Source: an uncultured Pleomorphomonas sp.
GTDB taxonomy: Bacteria; Pseudomonadota; Alphaproteobacteria; Rhizobiales; Pleomorphomonadaceae
Direction: 5' to 3'
DNA: 64,000 nt
Assembly: GCA_937868725.1 (NCBI GenBank)
Contig: CALMMQ010000064.1
Span: 43,264 to 107,263 of the forward strand
A model generated the notes under the pieces. That model had not been told where the DNA came from and ran no database searches. It saw only the letters and a list, made by a program, of their open reading frames with translations. Both the position numbers and the translations under genes were made by a program. Shown here piece by piece: positions 1 through 8,489 of this stretch (within the stretch, counting starts at the first letter, position 1; each line of letters starts with the position of its first letter).

Positions 1-496
1 AGTTGGTGGCGTCGTCGAGCGCTTCCCACAGGCAGAACTCCACCGACGAGAACAACGAGACGTCGGCTGGCACCAGGCGCTCGTTGGTCACCGTGAACTG
101 CCAGATCTCCAGCGTCTCGCCCAGCGGCACGAAATAGCGCGTCGCGGCGCGGATGCCGGCCTTCTTGGAGGAGATGACCGAGTAGCCCATGCCGTGGCGG
201 CAGGTGAAGTCGTCGAGCTTGCCCTGGGTCGGCATCCACGACGGCGACCAGTAGTCGCCGCTTTCGTTGTCACGGACATAGACGTAGCGGCCGCCGAAAT
301 CCGTCGGCACGTTGTTGTAGCGGCCGCGCGTCAGCCGCCGCAGTCGGGCATCGCGATAGTAGGAATAGCCGCCGCCAGTGGCCGACAGAATGCCGAAATA
401 GCTTTCGCAGCCGATGTAGTTGATCCACGGCAGCGGCGTATCCGGACGGGTGATGACGTATTCGCGGGCCTTGTCGTCGAAGTGACCGTATTTCAT
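1..496 (-). CDS. Cellobiose phosphorylase-like GH94 enzyme (3' end outside window)
   Basis: Only the N-terminal 165 residues are present because the gene runs off the left edge. The protein starts MKYGHFDDKAREYV and contains LPWINYIG, RYNNVPTDFGGRY and SSVEFCLWEALDD, patterns that match the N-terminal beta-sandwich domain of GH94 cellobiose phosphorylases (glycosyltransferase 36 family). These cytoplasmic enzymes split cellobiose with phosphate into glucose 1-phosphate and glucose. No signal peptide is visible. It lies last in the minus-strand block after the GH51 gene, but a gap of about 900 bp separates them, so it may have its own promoter. The catalytic (alpha/alpha)6 domain is not in the window, so cellodextrin or laminaribiose phosphorylase activity cannot be excluded. 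Confidence 0.85.
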   Translation of the reverse strand, partial: MKYGHFDDKAREYVITRPDTPLPWINYIGCESYFGILSATGGGYSYYRDARLRRLTRGRYNNVPTDFGGRYVYVRDNESGDYWSPSWMPTQGKLDDFTCRHGMGYSVISSKKAGIRAATRYFVPLGETLEIWQFTVTNERLVPADVSLFSSVEFCLWEALDDATN

Positions 497-613
497 GGCG
501 GCATCCTGTTGGTCGATGCGAAGTTCCGCCGGCGCGGCGGGAAAAGCCGGGCCACCCGACGCACGGGCGGCATTTGACCGCCCTTCTAGCACAGCCCACG
601 GCAAAGAAAAAGC

Positions 614-623
614 GTAACGTTTC
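614..623. promoter_or_regulatory. AACGTT-centred pseudo-palindrome, copy 1
   Basis: GTAACGTTTC lies 118 bp upstream of the GH94 start. A second site with the same core is at 770-780. The CpG-centred symmetry is the form of LacI-family operators, but the match is short and functional assignment is weak. Confidence 0.2.
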
Positions 624-769
624 GATTTTTCGCACCGCTCGCAGTTTCCCAGATGGCGCCGGCCATCGTGGCGGGCCAGCATTTCGCACAAATTCAGGCG
701 ACTTTTGCCAAACCAACGCCGTCATTGCCGCCAGCCTGCCCAACGTGATTCCACGGCTTCGTCAAATTC

Positions 770-780
770 GCAACGTTTTC
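770..780. promoter_or_regulatory. AACGTT-centred pseudo-palindrome, copy 2
   Basis: GCAACGTTTTC shares the AACGTTT core with the site at 614-623, 156 bp away. It is a possible second operator half of a looping pair. This is inference only. Confidence 0.15.
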
Positions 781-1331
781 AGTTTGCCGAACGCAGCTGT
801 CCGGCCGTGCCGGCGCCACTTCACAGCCGGGCAATGTCGACGGCTGTCGCGACGCCCGCCGGCCGCGACCACGGGCGCGCCCGCCGCCCATCCGCGTTTT
901 CCCGCTGCTTGACGGCACCACCACGCCTAAATAATAATGCAAGTCATTCGCAAGTTAGGTTGTGGCGCCGTCGCCCCGGTACCAGCCGCATCCAGGCAAA
1001 CGACGAACGCCGACCGCGAGGCCGGCATCAAGACGAGCCGTGAGGAGAATGAAGATGGCTGCCCGACCAAACGCCACGTCCCGGCTTGGCCGCTGCCTCG
1101 CCACCGGCTGCCGTCTCGCCGCCATCGCCAGCGGCGGCCGAGGCGCCGCAAACGGCGCTGTCGCGACGGCGCCCGCCAGCGCCCTCGCCGGTTGCCGACG
1201 GACGTGAGACCGAATCGACCGGGCGGCGTCTCTCCCGCCGTCCTGTCGCCCGCAGCGCCATCGCCACGGATCAGCGTGTCCGCCAATCGCGACGGCGCTT
1301 GAGACTGCCCGCCGGGCGGTCGAACCTTGCG

Positions 1332-1357
1332 CCCGGAGCCGCGTCCACGGCTCCGGG
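1332..1357 (-). terminator. Hairpin downstream of the GH51 gene
   Basis: A perfect 10-bp inverted repeat, CCCGGAGCCG with CGGCTCCGGG and a 6-nt loop, lies about 50 bp beyond the arabinofuranosidase stop. There is no clear T-tract on the minus strand after it, so it may terminate weakly or protect the 3' end. Confidence 0.5.
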
Positions 1358-1405
1358 ATCGCATGTTGCCGGTGGCCCCGTTCAGGCCCCGTCTGTGCCG
1401 GCCGT

Positions 1406-2920
1406 TCAGGCCTTCGGCGCCGTGACGATGACGTTCCAGCTGCCCGGCATCAGGCGGGCGACGAGCTTGTCGCCGTCGAGGCTGACGCTCTTGATCGGCG
1501 CCGGCGCCACGGTGTTCGGCGCGTCCTTGGTGTTCACCGCCTTCATGTTGGGGTGGTGCACTTCGAGCGCCTCGACGATCTGCCGCTGACCGCCAAAGCC
1601 GCGCAGTTCCACCTTGAGGTCCATCGTCTCGGTCAGATGCCGGTTGAGCGCGAAGATCACCACCTGCCCCGTCGCTTCGTCCTCGGTGACGGCGGAAACG
1701 AGATAGGCCATCTCCTCCGTCGCCTTGCCGGCGTAGGTCGCCGAGGTGGCCAGCGTGCGCAGCACCCGGCCGCGGGCATACTTGGCCGTCAGCGCGAACG
1801 GATGGAAGATCGTCTGCCGCCAGGCCGGACCGCCCGGCTCGGTCATGATCGGGCCGATGATGTTGACGAGCTGGGCCATGCAGGCGCACTTGACGCGATC
1901 GGCGTTGTTGAGCAGCGTGATCAGGGCACCGCCGATCAGCAGCGCGTCCTCGGTGTTGTAGACCTCCTCGATGAGCGGCGGATGTTCCGGCCAGCCCGGC
2001 TTCCTGAGGTCGTCATGGCCGCGCGCCTTGTACCAGACGTTCCACTCGTCGAGCGACAGCATGATGCGCTTCTGCGACCGCCGCGTCGCCGCCACGGCGT
2101 CGGCGATGGCCGCCACTTCCTTGATGAAGTAGTCGAGCAGCTCGATGTTGCCGAAGAACTCCTCGGTCGAATCGTGCGGGTTCATGAAGTAGGTGTGCAG
2201 CGAGATGAAATCGACGTGGTCGAAGGCGTGGTCGAGCACCTCGTATTCCCAGCGGGCGTAGGTCGGCATGTCGCGGTTGGACGAGCCGCAGGCCGACAGC
2301 TCGATCGACGGATCGACCCAGCGCATCACCTTGGCCGTCTCGTGGGCGGCACGGCCGTATTCGGCCGCCGTCTTGGCGCCGATCTGCCAGGGGCCGTCCA
2401 TCTCGTTGCCGAGGCACCAGAACTTGATGTCGTGCGGCTTGTCGTAGCCGTGGCTCTTGCGCAGCTCGCTGAGCTCGGTGCCGCCGGGATGATTGCAGTA
2501 CTCGATGAAGCGGCGGGCATCGTCGATGCCGCGGGTGCCGAGATTGACGCCGAACATCGGCTCCACGCCGACCTGGCGGCACCAGTCGATGAACTCGTTG
2601 GTGCCGAAAGCGTTGGTCTCGGTCGAGAACCAGGCGAGATCGAGCCGGCGCGGCCGCTGCTCCTTCGGCCCGACGCCGTCTTCCCAATTGTAGCCCGACA
2701 GGAAGTTGCCGCCGGGATAGCGCACGATGGTGACGCCGAGCTCCTTGGTCAGGTTGGCGACGTCCTGGCGGAAGCCGTTGGCATCGGCCGTCGGATGGCC
2801 CGGCTCGAAGATGCCGGTGTAGACACAGCGGCCCATGTGTTCGACGAAGGTGCCGAACACGCGGCGATCGAGATCGGAAATGGCAAAGTCGGCGTCGACG
2901 ATGAGGCGAGCGGACGTCAT
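1406..2920 (-). CDS. GH51 alpha-N-arabinofuranosidase
   Basis: The 504-residue protein hydrolyses terminal non-reducing alpha-L-arabinofuranosyl residues from arabino-oligosaccharides. The acid/base glutamate is in WCLGNEMDGPW (Glu173), and the nucleophile is in LSLDEWNVWY (Glu292). Both sit on the TIM barrel, with the C-terminal beta-sandwich after residue ~385. Length and motifs fit intracellular GH51 enzymes, and there is no signal peptide, so the substrate is expected to be imported oligosaccharide. The gene lies downstream of the CUT1 importer genes on the same strand and after a repeat element. This suggests the importer delivers arabinose-substituted oligosaccharides. Family assignment is firm; the exact natural substrate is inferred. 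Confidence 0.93.
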   Translation of the reverse strand: MTSARLIVDADFAISDLDRRVFGTFVEHMGRCVYTGIFEPGHPTADANGFRQDVANLTKELGVTIVRYPGGNFLSGYNWEDGVGPKEQRPRRLDLAWFSTETNAFGTNEFIDWCRQVGVEPMFGVNLGTRGIDDARRFIEYCNHPGGTELSELRKSHGYDKPHDIKFWCLGNEMDGPWQIGAKTAAEYGRAAHETAKVMRWVDPSIELSACGSSNRDMPTYARWEYEVLDHAFDHVDFISLHTYFMNPHDSTEEFFGNIELLDYFIKEVAAIADAVAATRRSQKRIMLSLDEWNVWYKARGHDDLRKPGWPEHPPLIEEVYNTEDALLIGGALITLLNNADRVKCACMAQLVNIIGPIMTEPGGPAWRQTIFHPFALTAKYARGRVLRTLATSATYAGKATEEMAYLVSAVTEDEATGQVVIFALNRHLTETMDLKVELRGFGGQRQIVEALEVHHPNMKAVNTKDAPNTVAPAPIKSVSLDGDKLVARLMPGSWNVIVTAPKA

Positions 2921-2980
2921 GGATTTCTGCTTTCGCGGTTGGTGGTGGTCATGAAGATCGCCGGGCGCTGAAGCCGGCCT

Positions 2981-3096
2981 GGAGCGCTTATCGACCTGAC
3001 TGAATCGTCAGATCGACAAGAAATCGTTCCAGGTTCAAAGGCTTGAGCCGCCGATTATCGATCAGGTTGGGGCAACCTGATCGGCGGATGCTCTGG
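2981..3096. repeat. Dispersed two-hairpin element, copy A
   Basis: About 115 bp, strongly similar to the segments at 20201-20311 and 33189-33305. It contains a left hairpin around GACCTGAC/GTCAGATC and a right hairpin with ATCAGGTTG-gg-CAACCTGAT flanked by GCCGCC/GGCGG. It sits between the binding-protein gene (stop at 3194) and the GH51 start at 2920, like a REP element between malE and malF. Confidence 0.8.
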
Positions 3097-3162
3097 CGCC
3101 CCTCGAACACGCCTCCGGCCCAAGGGGGGTCGAAGGCGTCTGGCGTGGGGGAGACGTGTCCC

Positions 3163-3184
3163 ACCGGTGCCGGTAGGCACCGGT
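3163..3184 (-). terminator. Hairpin directly after the CUT1 binding-protein gene
   Basis: Perfect 9-bp stem ACCGGTGCC/GGCACCGGT with a GGTA loop, starting 10 nt after the stop codon of the binding-protein gene. No U-tract follows. It probably protects the 3' end of the binding-protein message or attenuates transcription into the GH51 gene. Confidence 0.55.
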
Positions 3185-3193
3185 CGGGGGATA

Positions 3194-4513
3194 TCACTTG
3201 GTGTTGGCGAGCAGCTCGTTGATGCGGTGCTCGGCATCGCCGAGGGCCTGATCGACCGACTTGTCGCCACGGATGGCCGAACCGACTTCCTCACCCTCGA
3301 TGTCCTGGATCGAGAACTGGCGCTTGACGGCCGCCGGCAGGGCGGTGCCGTTGACGGCAAGCGAAGCGATGTCGCCACGATGCGGCAGGCCCTTGAACTC
3401 GGCGCTGTCGATGATCGACTTGCGGACGGGCAGATGACCGGTGCGCGCCCACTGGAAGTCGTTGTCCCAGAGGAACTTCATGAACTCGACCGCCGAGGCG
3501 CGCTGCGCCGCGGAAAGGTCTTGCTTCAGGAGTACCCAGCTGTGGCCGTCAGCCCAGACGCGCGGGCTGCCGGGATAGATCTGCGGGAAAGCCGTCACGG
3601 CATAGCCGTTGGCCAGAGCACCGCTCTTCTTGGCTTCCTGGTCGTAGGTATCGATCAACCAGGTACCGCAGATGAACACACCGGCGTCGCCCGCCGCGAA
3701 GCTCGAGACCGAGGCCGCGTAGTCCTGGTTCTTGGTGGTCAGCCCCTTGGTATAGAGGTCGGTCAGCAGCTGCAGCCCCTTCTTCGCTTCGGGCGAAGAG
3801 AAGTTGACCTTGTTGGGGTCGGCGAAGAAGTTGGCGTTCTGCTGGTAGAGCAGCGTATCGAAGGTCCGGGTGTAGAAGGCCGTTTCGTTGGCCAGCGTCC
3901 AGACGAAGTACGGCTTGCCCGTCTTGGCCTTGAACTGCTCGGCCTGCTGCATCAGTTCGTCGGTGCTCTTGGGCAGGATCGGCTTGCCGGCGCTGTCGAC
4001 GAGACCGGCCTGCTTGAAGAGGTTCATGTTGATGTGCCACAGCCAGGTGTGGGTGTCGAACGGCATGGCGTAGATCTTGCCATCCTTGGTCACACCCTGG
4101 CGGGCGGCATCGGTCATGTCGTTGACGTCGACGCCGGCCTTGGCGAAGTCCTCGTCGAGCGGCTCAAGCAGGCCACGCGACGAATAATCGGAAATGACGG
4201 CCTCGTGCATGACCGAGATGACCGGCGGCTCACCCGACCGAATGCGGGCGGTGAGCTGGTCATAGCCCGGCCACTCGACGATCTCCGGCTTGACGACGGT
4301 CGTCTTGCTCTCGGCGTTGAACTTGTTGATCAGCGCCGTGATGATGCCGCATTCGCCGTTGGCCTTGGTCACATCGGTGACCGAGCCGTAGTCGGCCTCG
4401 CAGGCGCCGAAGAAGCGCGAGACGGAGATCTCGGTCTTGTCGGCCGCGAGGGCGGCGCTGGCGCCAGTGGCGATGACCAGCCCCGCCAACAGGGCAGTGG
4501 TTAGCTTTCTCAT
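3194..4513 (-). CDS. CUT1 ABC importer, oligosaccharide-binding protein
   Basis: The 439-residue periplasmic solute-binding protein has a clear signal peptide, MRKLTTALLAGLVIATGASAALA with cleavage before ADKTE. The mature protein has the family 1 extracellular binding fold (MalE/UgpB-like), with motifs such as FAAGDAGVFICGTW and the C-terminal helix LGDAEHRINELLANTK. It captures an oligosaccharide for the two permeases encoded upstream. The start was chosen because GGAGGA lies 5-10 nt before this ATG and the signal peptide begins here; upstream in-frame codons would add a non-signal extension. Neighbouring GH51 and GH94 enzymes suggest arabino- or cello-oligosaccharides as ligand (inference). 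Confidence 0.92.
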   Translation of the reverse strand: MRKLTTALLAGLVIATGASAALAADKTEISVSRFFGACEADYGSVTDVTKANGECGIITALINKFNAESKTTVVKPEIVEWPGYDQLTARIRSGEPPVISVMHEAVISDYSSRGLLEPLDEDFAKAGVDVNDMTDAARQGVTKDGKIYAMPFDTHTWLWHINMNLFKQAGLVDSAGKPILPKSTDELMQQAEQFKAKTGKPYFVWTLANETAFYTRTFDTLLYQQNANFFADPNKVNFSSPEAKKGLQLLTDLYTKGLTTKNQDYAASVSSFAAGDAGVFICGTWLIDTYDQEAKKSGALANGYAVTAFPQIYPGSPRVWADGHSWVLLKQDLSAAQRASAVEFMKFLWDNDFQWARTGHLPVRKSIIDSAEFKGLPHRGDIASLAVNGTALPAAVKRQFSIQDIEGEEVGSAIRGDKSVDQALGDAEHRINELLANTK

Positions 4514-4609
4514 TGGACCTCCTCCAATACGGCCGATCTTACAGACAATCCTTCGCGCTCGGCCGGTCATGCGCTGGATTTCGTCTCGCCGAACCCCTCC
4601 TCCGAGGGA

Positions 4610-5455
4610 TCAGCTGATCGCCGCGCCAGCCACGGCACGGACGATGTATTTCTGGAAGAACAGGTAGACGACGAACACCGGCAGGCCGGCGAACACCGCC
4701 TGCGCCATCAGGAAGCCGAGGCCTTCCGACTGGGCGAAGTTGGTCTGGGTCGAGGCGATACCGACGGTGATGGTGAACATCTCCGGCTTGGTCGCCGAGA
4801 TCAGCGGCCACAGGTAGTCGTTCCAGGCGCCGAGGAAGGAAAAGATGCCGAGCGTTGCCTGGGCCGGCACGGTCAGCGGCAGCAGCACCTTCCAGAAGAT
4901 CTTGAAGCGCGAGGCGTTGTCGAGCATCGCCGCTTCGTCGATGTCCTTGGGAATGGCCTTGAAATATTGCGTCATCAGGAAGACGCCGAAGGCGCTCGAC
5001 AGGCCCGGCAGGATGATCGCCGGATAGGTGTTGTGCATCCTGAGGTCCGAGAACATCTGGTGACGGGCGATGATCACCGCCTGCTCCGGCACGGCGAGGC
5101 CGAGCAGCACCAGCACGAACAGGATGTCGCGACCCTTGAACTCGGCGCGGGCGAAACCGTAGCCGGCGAGCGAGGACAGGATCAGGATGCCGGCGGTGAC
5201 GCCCACCGACACCACGGCACTGTTCCACAGCCAGCGGAAGACGCCCGAGGTCTGGAAGATGTCGGAATAGTTCTTGAGCGTGTAGGGCAGATGGAAGGCC
5301 GCCCCCGTCGAGATCATCAGCTCGGCATTGGATTTGAACGACAGGATGAGCACCCAGGCGATGGGCAGCATCCAGACGATGGCCACGACGATGACCGAGG
5401 CGAGGATCACCTTGTTGCCGATACCACGGCCGACGATTTGTTCACTGGCAGCCAT
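4610..5455 (-). CDS. CUT1 ABC importer permease, MalG type
   Basis: 281 residues with about six membrane spans, the first at residues 17-39. The cytoplasmic EAA loop is readable as DEAAMLDNASRFKIFWKVLLP (about residues 185-205) and contacts the ATPase. ATG is preceded by GGAGGG. It starts 3 bp after the stop of the MalF-type permease, so the two are translationally linked. It forms the inner-membrane channel with that protein. Confidence 0.93.
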   Translation of the reverse strand: MAASEQIVGRGIGNKVILASVIVVAIVWMLPIAWVLILSFKSNAELMISTGAAFHLPYTLKNYSDIFQTSGVFRWLWNSAVVSVGVTAGILILSSLAGYGFARAEFKGRDILFVLVLLGLAVPEQAVIIARHQMFSDLRMHNTYPAIILPGLSSAFGVFLMTQYFKAIPKDIDEAAMLDNASRFKIFWKVLLPLTVPAQATLGIFSFLGAWNDYLWPLISATKPEMFTITVGIASTQTNFAQSEGLGFLMAQAVFAGLPVFVVYLFFQKYIVRAVAGAAIS

Positions 5456-5458
5456 GGC

Positions 5459-6388
5459 TTAACCCTCCACGCGCTTGCGGGATGCAAAGAACTGGGCGAC
5501 GGCGGCGATCGCCATGATCAGGAACAGCACTTCCGAAGCGGCGGCGGCGTAGCCGAGGTTCCACGAGCGGAAGCCCTGTTCGTAGATGAACAGCACGATG
5601 GGCCGCGAGGCATTGTTCGGACCGCCCTTGGTGAGCAGCCAGGCCTGGCCGAACAGCTGGAACTGGGCGACGATCTCGTAGATGACGACGACGAGCATGG
5701 TGCGCCGGATCGACGGCAGGGTGATCGACCAGAACGAACGCCAGCGGCCGGCGTTGTCGAGGGCGGCCGCCTCGTAGAGCTCGCCCGGAATCTGCTGCAG
5801 TGCCGCGAGGAACAGCATCATCGGCAGGCCGATGATCCACCAGACGGTGGTCACGGCGATGGCCGGCAGGGCCAGCGTCGCCGAGGTGATGAAGTCCAGC
5901 GGCTCCCAGCCGAAATAGCGCATGACACCGGCGATGGCGCCGTTGCCGGGCATGTACATCATCTTCCAGACGATGGTGACGATGGTGACCGACAACACCG
6001 ACGTGCCGAAGAACGTGGCGCGCAACGTCGCCGACGTGCGGTCGCTGCGGTTGAGGGCCAACGCCAGCAGCAGGCCGATCGTCACGAACACCGGCACCGT
6101 CATCGCCACGAACCAGGTGGTGTTCCAGATCGTGCCGATGAAGATCTTGTCGTTGAACAGACGGTAGTAGTTGGCAAGGCCGGCGAATTTCGACGTGTTG
6201 TCGAACATGTCGGACTCGAGCATCGACATCCAGATGCCCTTGAACAGCGGATAGACCAGCAGCACGACGTAGAACACCAGATAGGGTGCCACGAACAAGG
6301 CATTGGCCCAGTGCGGCCCGATCGAGGCGCCGGTCGGTCGTCTGACCGCGGCGGTCGGCTTGTCGGGCGATAGCGTGACGTCCGTCAT
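5459..6388 (-). CDS. CUT1 ABC importer permease, MalF type
   Basis: 309 residues with six predicted membrane spans and the EAA-type loop LYEAAALDNAGRWRSFWSITLP near residue 205. It pairs with the MalG-type permease. An in-frame GTG at 6394 touches the ribosome site, whereas the ATG at 6388 has GGAGG at 6 nt, so the ATG was chosen. It starts 12 bp after the ATPase gene in a tight operon. Confidence 0.93.
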   Translation of the reverse strand: MTDVTLSPDKPTAAVRRPTGASIGPHWANALFVAPYLVFYVVLLVYPLFKGIWMSMLESDMFDNTSKFAGLANYYRLFNDKIFIGTIWNTTWFVAMTVPVFVTIGLLLALALNRSDRTSATLRATFFGTSVLSVTIVTIVWKMMYMPGNGAIAGVMRYFGWEPLDFITSATLALPAIAVTTVWWIIGLPMMLFLAALQQIPGELYEAAALDNAGRWRSFWSITLPSIRRTMLVVVIYEIVAQFQLFGQAWLLTKGGPNNASRPIVLFIYEQGFRSWNLGYAAAASEVLFLIMAIAAVAQFFASRKRVEG

Positions 6389-6400
6389 ATCCACCCTCCG

Positions 6401-7483
6401 TCACTGACGCGCGTGGTAGGCAAGACCATCGGCACCGAAGAGGTGCGTGGTGGCACCCTCTGCGGCGAGGCGGACGCTGTCGCCGGGCTGAACCCGGCTG
6501 ACTCCCGTGTCCTCGGCCACCAGCATGCTGCCATCCATCAGCCGGACGTGCAGATGCGTGCGATCGCCCAGCCGCTCGACCACTTCCACCTTGGCGGCAA
6601 TGGCTCCCTCGGGATGAGCCCGGATGGCTTCGGCGCGAACGCCAAGGCGCAGATCGGTGCGAGACGGCAGCGCGGCGATGGGAACGAGGGACTCGATGAC
6701 CGAACCGTCGCCGAGCACGGCGGAGGCCAGACCGTCGCGGTCGCGGATCGTCACGGGCAGGAAGTTCATGGCGGGCGAGCCGACGAAACGGGCGACGAAC
6801 TCGGTGGCCGGACGACCGTAGATCTCCATCGGCGTGCCGACCTGCTCGACCTTGCGGGCGTTCATCACCACGATGCGGCTGGCCAGCGTCATCGCCTCGA
6901 CCTGGTCGTGGGTGACGAAAATGGTGGTGGCGCGCGTCTGCTGGTGCAGGCGGGCCAGTTCGACGCGCGTGCGTACCCGCAAGGCGGCGTCGAGATTGGA
7001 GAGCGGCTCGTCGAAGAGGTAGGCCTTGGGGTCCTTGACCAGCGCCCGGCCAATGGCCACGCGCTGACGCTGGCCGCCCGACAGCTGCCCCGGCTTGCGC
7101 TGCAGCAGGTGGCCGATTTCCAGAATGCGCGCCGCTTCCTCGATGCGGCGGGCGATCTCGTCGGCGGCGACGCCGATATTTTTGAGACCAAAAGCCAGGT
7201 TTTCCGTGACCGTCATGTGCGGGTATAGGGCATAGTGCTGAAAGACCATGGCCACGCCCCGCGCCCCCGGCGGCAGATGATCGACCCGCTCGCCACCGAT
7301 GCGGATCTCGCCGGAATTGACGCTCTCCAGGCCGGCAATCATGCGCAGCAGCGTCGACTTGCCGCAGCCGGATGGCCCGAGGAAGGCGATGAACTCTCCG
7401 GAGTTGATCGTCAGAGACAGCTCGGAGATGACCTCGACGGCGCCGAACCGCTTTGTCACCGCATCCAGTTCAATGCTGCTCAC
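6401..7483 (-). CDS. CUT1 ABC importer ATPase, MalK/UgpC family
   Basis: The 360-residue nucleotide-binding protein drives oligosaccharide import. It has Walker A GPSGCGKST, signature LSGGQRQRVAIGRAL, Walker B YLFDEPLSNLD and switch histidine FVTHDQ, followed by the C-terminal TOBE/OB domain typical of MalK and UgpC (residues ~240-360). It is the first gene of the importer operon. Unlike many alphaproteobacteria that share one MsmX-like ATPase, this system has its own. A sigma70-type promoter is visible upstream. Confidence 0.95.
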   Translation of the reverse strand: MSSIELDAVTKRFGAVEVISELSLTINSGEFIAFLGPSGCGKSTLLRMIAGLESVNSGEIRIGGERVDHLPPGARGVAMVFQHYALYPHMTVTENLAFGLKNIGVAADEIARRIEEAARILEIGHLLQRKPGQLSGGQRQRVAIGRALVKDPKAYLFDEPLSNLDAALRVRTRVELARLHQQTRATTIFVTHDQVEAMTLASRIVVMNARKVEQVGTPMEIYGRPATEFVARFVGSPAMNFLPVTIRDRDGLASAVLGDGSVIESLVPIAALPSRTDLRLGVRAEAIRAHPEGAIAAKVEVVERLGDRTHLHVRLMDGSMLVAEDTGVSRVQPGDSVRLAAEGATTHLFGADGLAYHARQ

Positions 7484-7534
7484 CCTGTGCCCTCCTCCAC
7501 TAAAGTTGTTTTCTTCTTATGGTAAGATGATATG

Positions 7535-7562
7535 ATTGTACGGCCACCTCGGGCCTTGTCAA
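7535..7562 (-). promoter_or_regulatory. Sigma70-type promoter for the CUT1 operon
   Basis: On the minus strand, a perfect -35 TTGACA (7557-7562) and a -10 TACAAT (7535-7540) are separated by 16 bp, placing transcription start about 45 bp before the ATPase ATG. The A+T-rich stretch overlapping and following the -10 (7519-7540) is a plausible operator for the divergent GntR regulator. Confidence 0.65.
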
Positions 7563-7723
7563 TCCTCGGATTGGACATTTTTGGGCGAGAAAGGTAGAGC
7601 CGTGAGTGACTTCGCAGCGAGAGATTCCGCGCATTCCCGGGACGTCGATCGCGCCGGACCAGAGCCCTCCAGAACGGGCACCCTTTCGATGAGACGTGAT
7701 CCCCCAGAGGGTTCACGGGGGAA

Positions 7724-8467
7724 ATGAGCATGTTCGAGAGAGACTCCGCGATCAGCACCATGAGTGCTCAGGTCGCCCGCATCATCGGTACCCGCATCGT
7801 CTCGGGCGAGTTCCGGCCCGGCGACTCGCTTCCCATCGAGGCCGATCTCTGCCTCGAGTACGGCGTCAGCCGCTCCACGGTGCGCGAGGCGGTCAAGAAC
7901 CTTGCCGCCAAGCGCCTGATCGAGGTGGCGCCCAAGCTCGGCACCCGCGTGCTGCCGTTCGCCGACTGGAACCTGCTCGATCCCGACGTGCTGTCCTGGC
8001 GCCTCAACGCCCAGTTCGACGAACGCATCATCGAAGACCTCTACGAGGTCCGCCAGTGCTTCGAGCCGCGCGCTTGTTATCTTGCCGCTCGCTACGCCAC
8101 CGTCGAGGACCACGACCGCATCCGCCGGCGCTACGCCGACATGGTGTCGATGCTCGGGCAGGCAGCGCTGGCCGCCGGCGCCGAAGCTGAATTTCACCTG
8201 GCGATCATCGCCGCCACCCACAACGGCCTGTTCGTCACCATTGGCGGCGCCGTCAAGACGGCACTGCGCGTCTCCTTCGGCCTGACGCAGAAGGACGCCG
8301 GCGGCCTGCCGATTGATCTCGCCCCCTACGAGGAAGTGCTGTCGGCCATCACCGAGCGGGCCGCCGACAAGGCCGAGGCGGCGATGCGGCGCTTGCTCGA
8401 ACTGTCGCGCCAGCGCGTGCTGAACGCCCTCGCCCACAATCGCGACCGGCGGTCGGAGCGGGCCTGA
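7724..8467 (+). CDS. FadR-type GntR transcriptional regulator (FCD domain)
   Basis: 247 residues: an N-terminal winged helix (IVSGEFRPGDSLPIEADLCLEYGVSRSTVREAVKNL) and an all-helical FCD effector domain. It is divergent from the CUT1 importer operon and is the obvious candidate regulator of it, with the oligosaccharide or its breakdown product as effector. In the FCD domain the usual metal ligands are partly missing: the EAEFH segment keeps one histidine, but the later EH and HL positions read PYEEV and LLELS. Effector binding may therefore be metal-independent. RBS GGGGGAAATGAGC precedes the ATG. Confidence 0.88.
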   Translation: MSMFERDSAISTMSAQVARIIGTRIVSGEFRPGDSLPIEADLCLEYGVSRSTVREAVKNLAAKRLIEVAPKLGTRVLPFADWNLLDPDVLSWRLNAQFDERIIEDLYEVRQCFEPRACYLAARYATVEDHDRIRRRYADMVSMLGQAALAAGAEAEFHLAIIAATHNGLFVTIGGAVKTALRVSFGLTQKDAGGLPIDLAPYEEVLSAITERAADKAEAAMRRLLELSRQRVLNALAHNRDRRSERA

Positions 8468-8489
8468 CGGCGATCGGGCGGAACCCGCT

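Larger units (their letters stand above)
497..1331. other. Long intergenic gap upstream of the GH94 gene
   Basis: About 830 bp without a convincing gene. Short open frames exist on both strands, but they are arginine/proline/alanine-rich and look like G+C-rich chance frames. One candidate of 50 codons (1055-1207, plus strand) has a good GAGGAG ribosome site but an unremarkable composition. The part near the GH94 start (600-790) is less G+C-rich and probably holds its promoter. It contains two similar pseudo-palindromes centred on AACGTT. Confidence 0.5.

Noticed and set aside
1055..1207. Small plus-strand frame of 50 codons with a GAGGAG ribosome site
   Set aside because: Composition is that of random G+C-rich DNA (Ala, Gly, Arg), no motif or clear membrane segment, and no neighbour that would explain it. 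Kept only as a note in the gap entry.
1553..2971. Long open frame antisense to the GH51 gene
   Set aside because: A shadow of third-position G/C bias opposite a clear enzyme gene; the translation has no recognisable domain.
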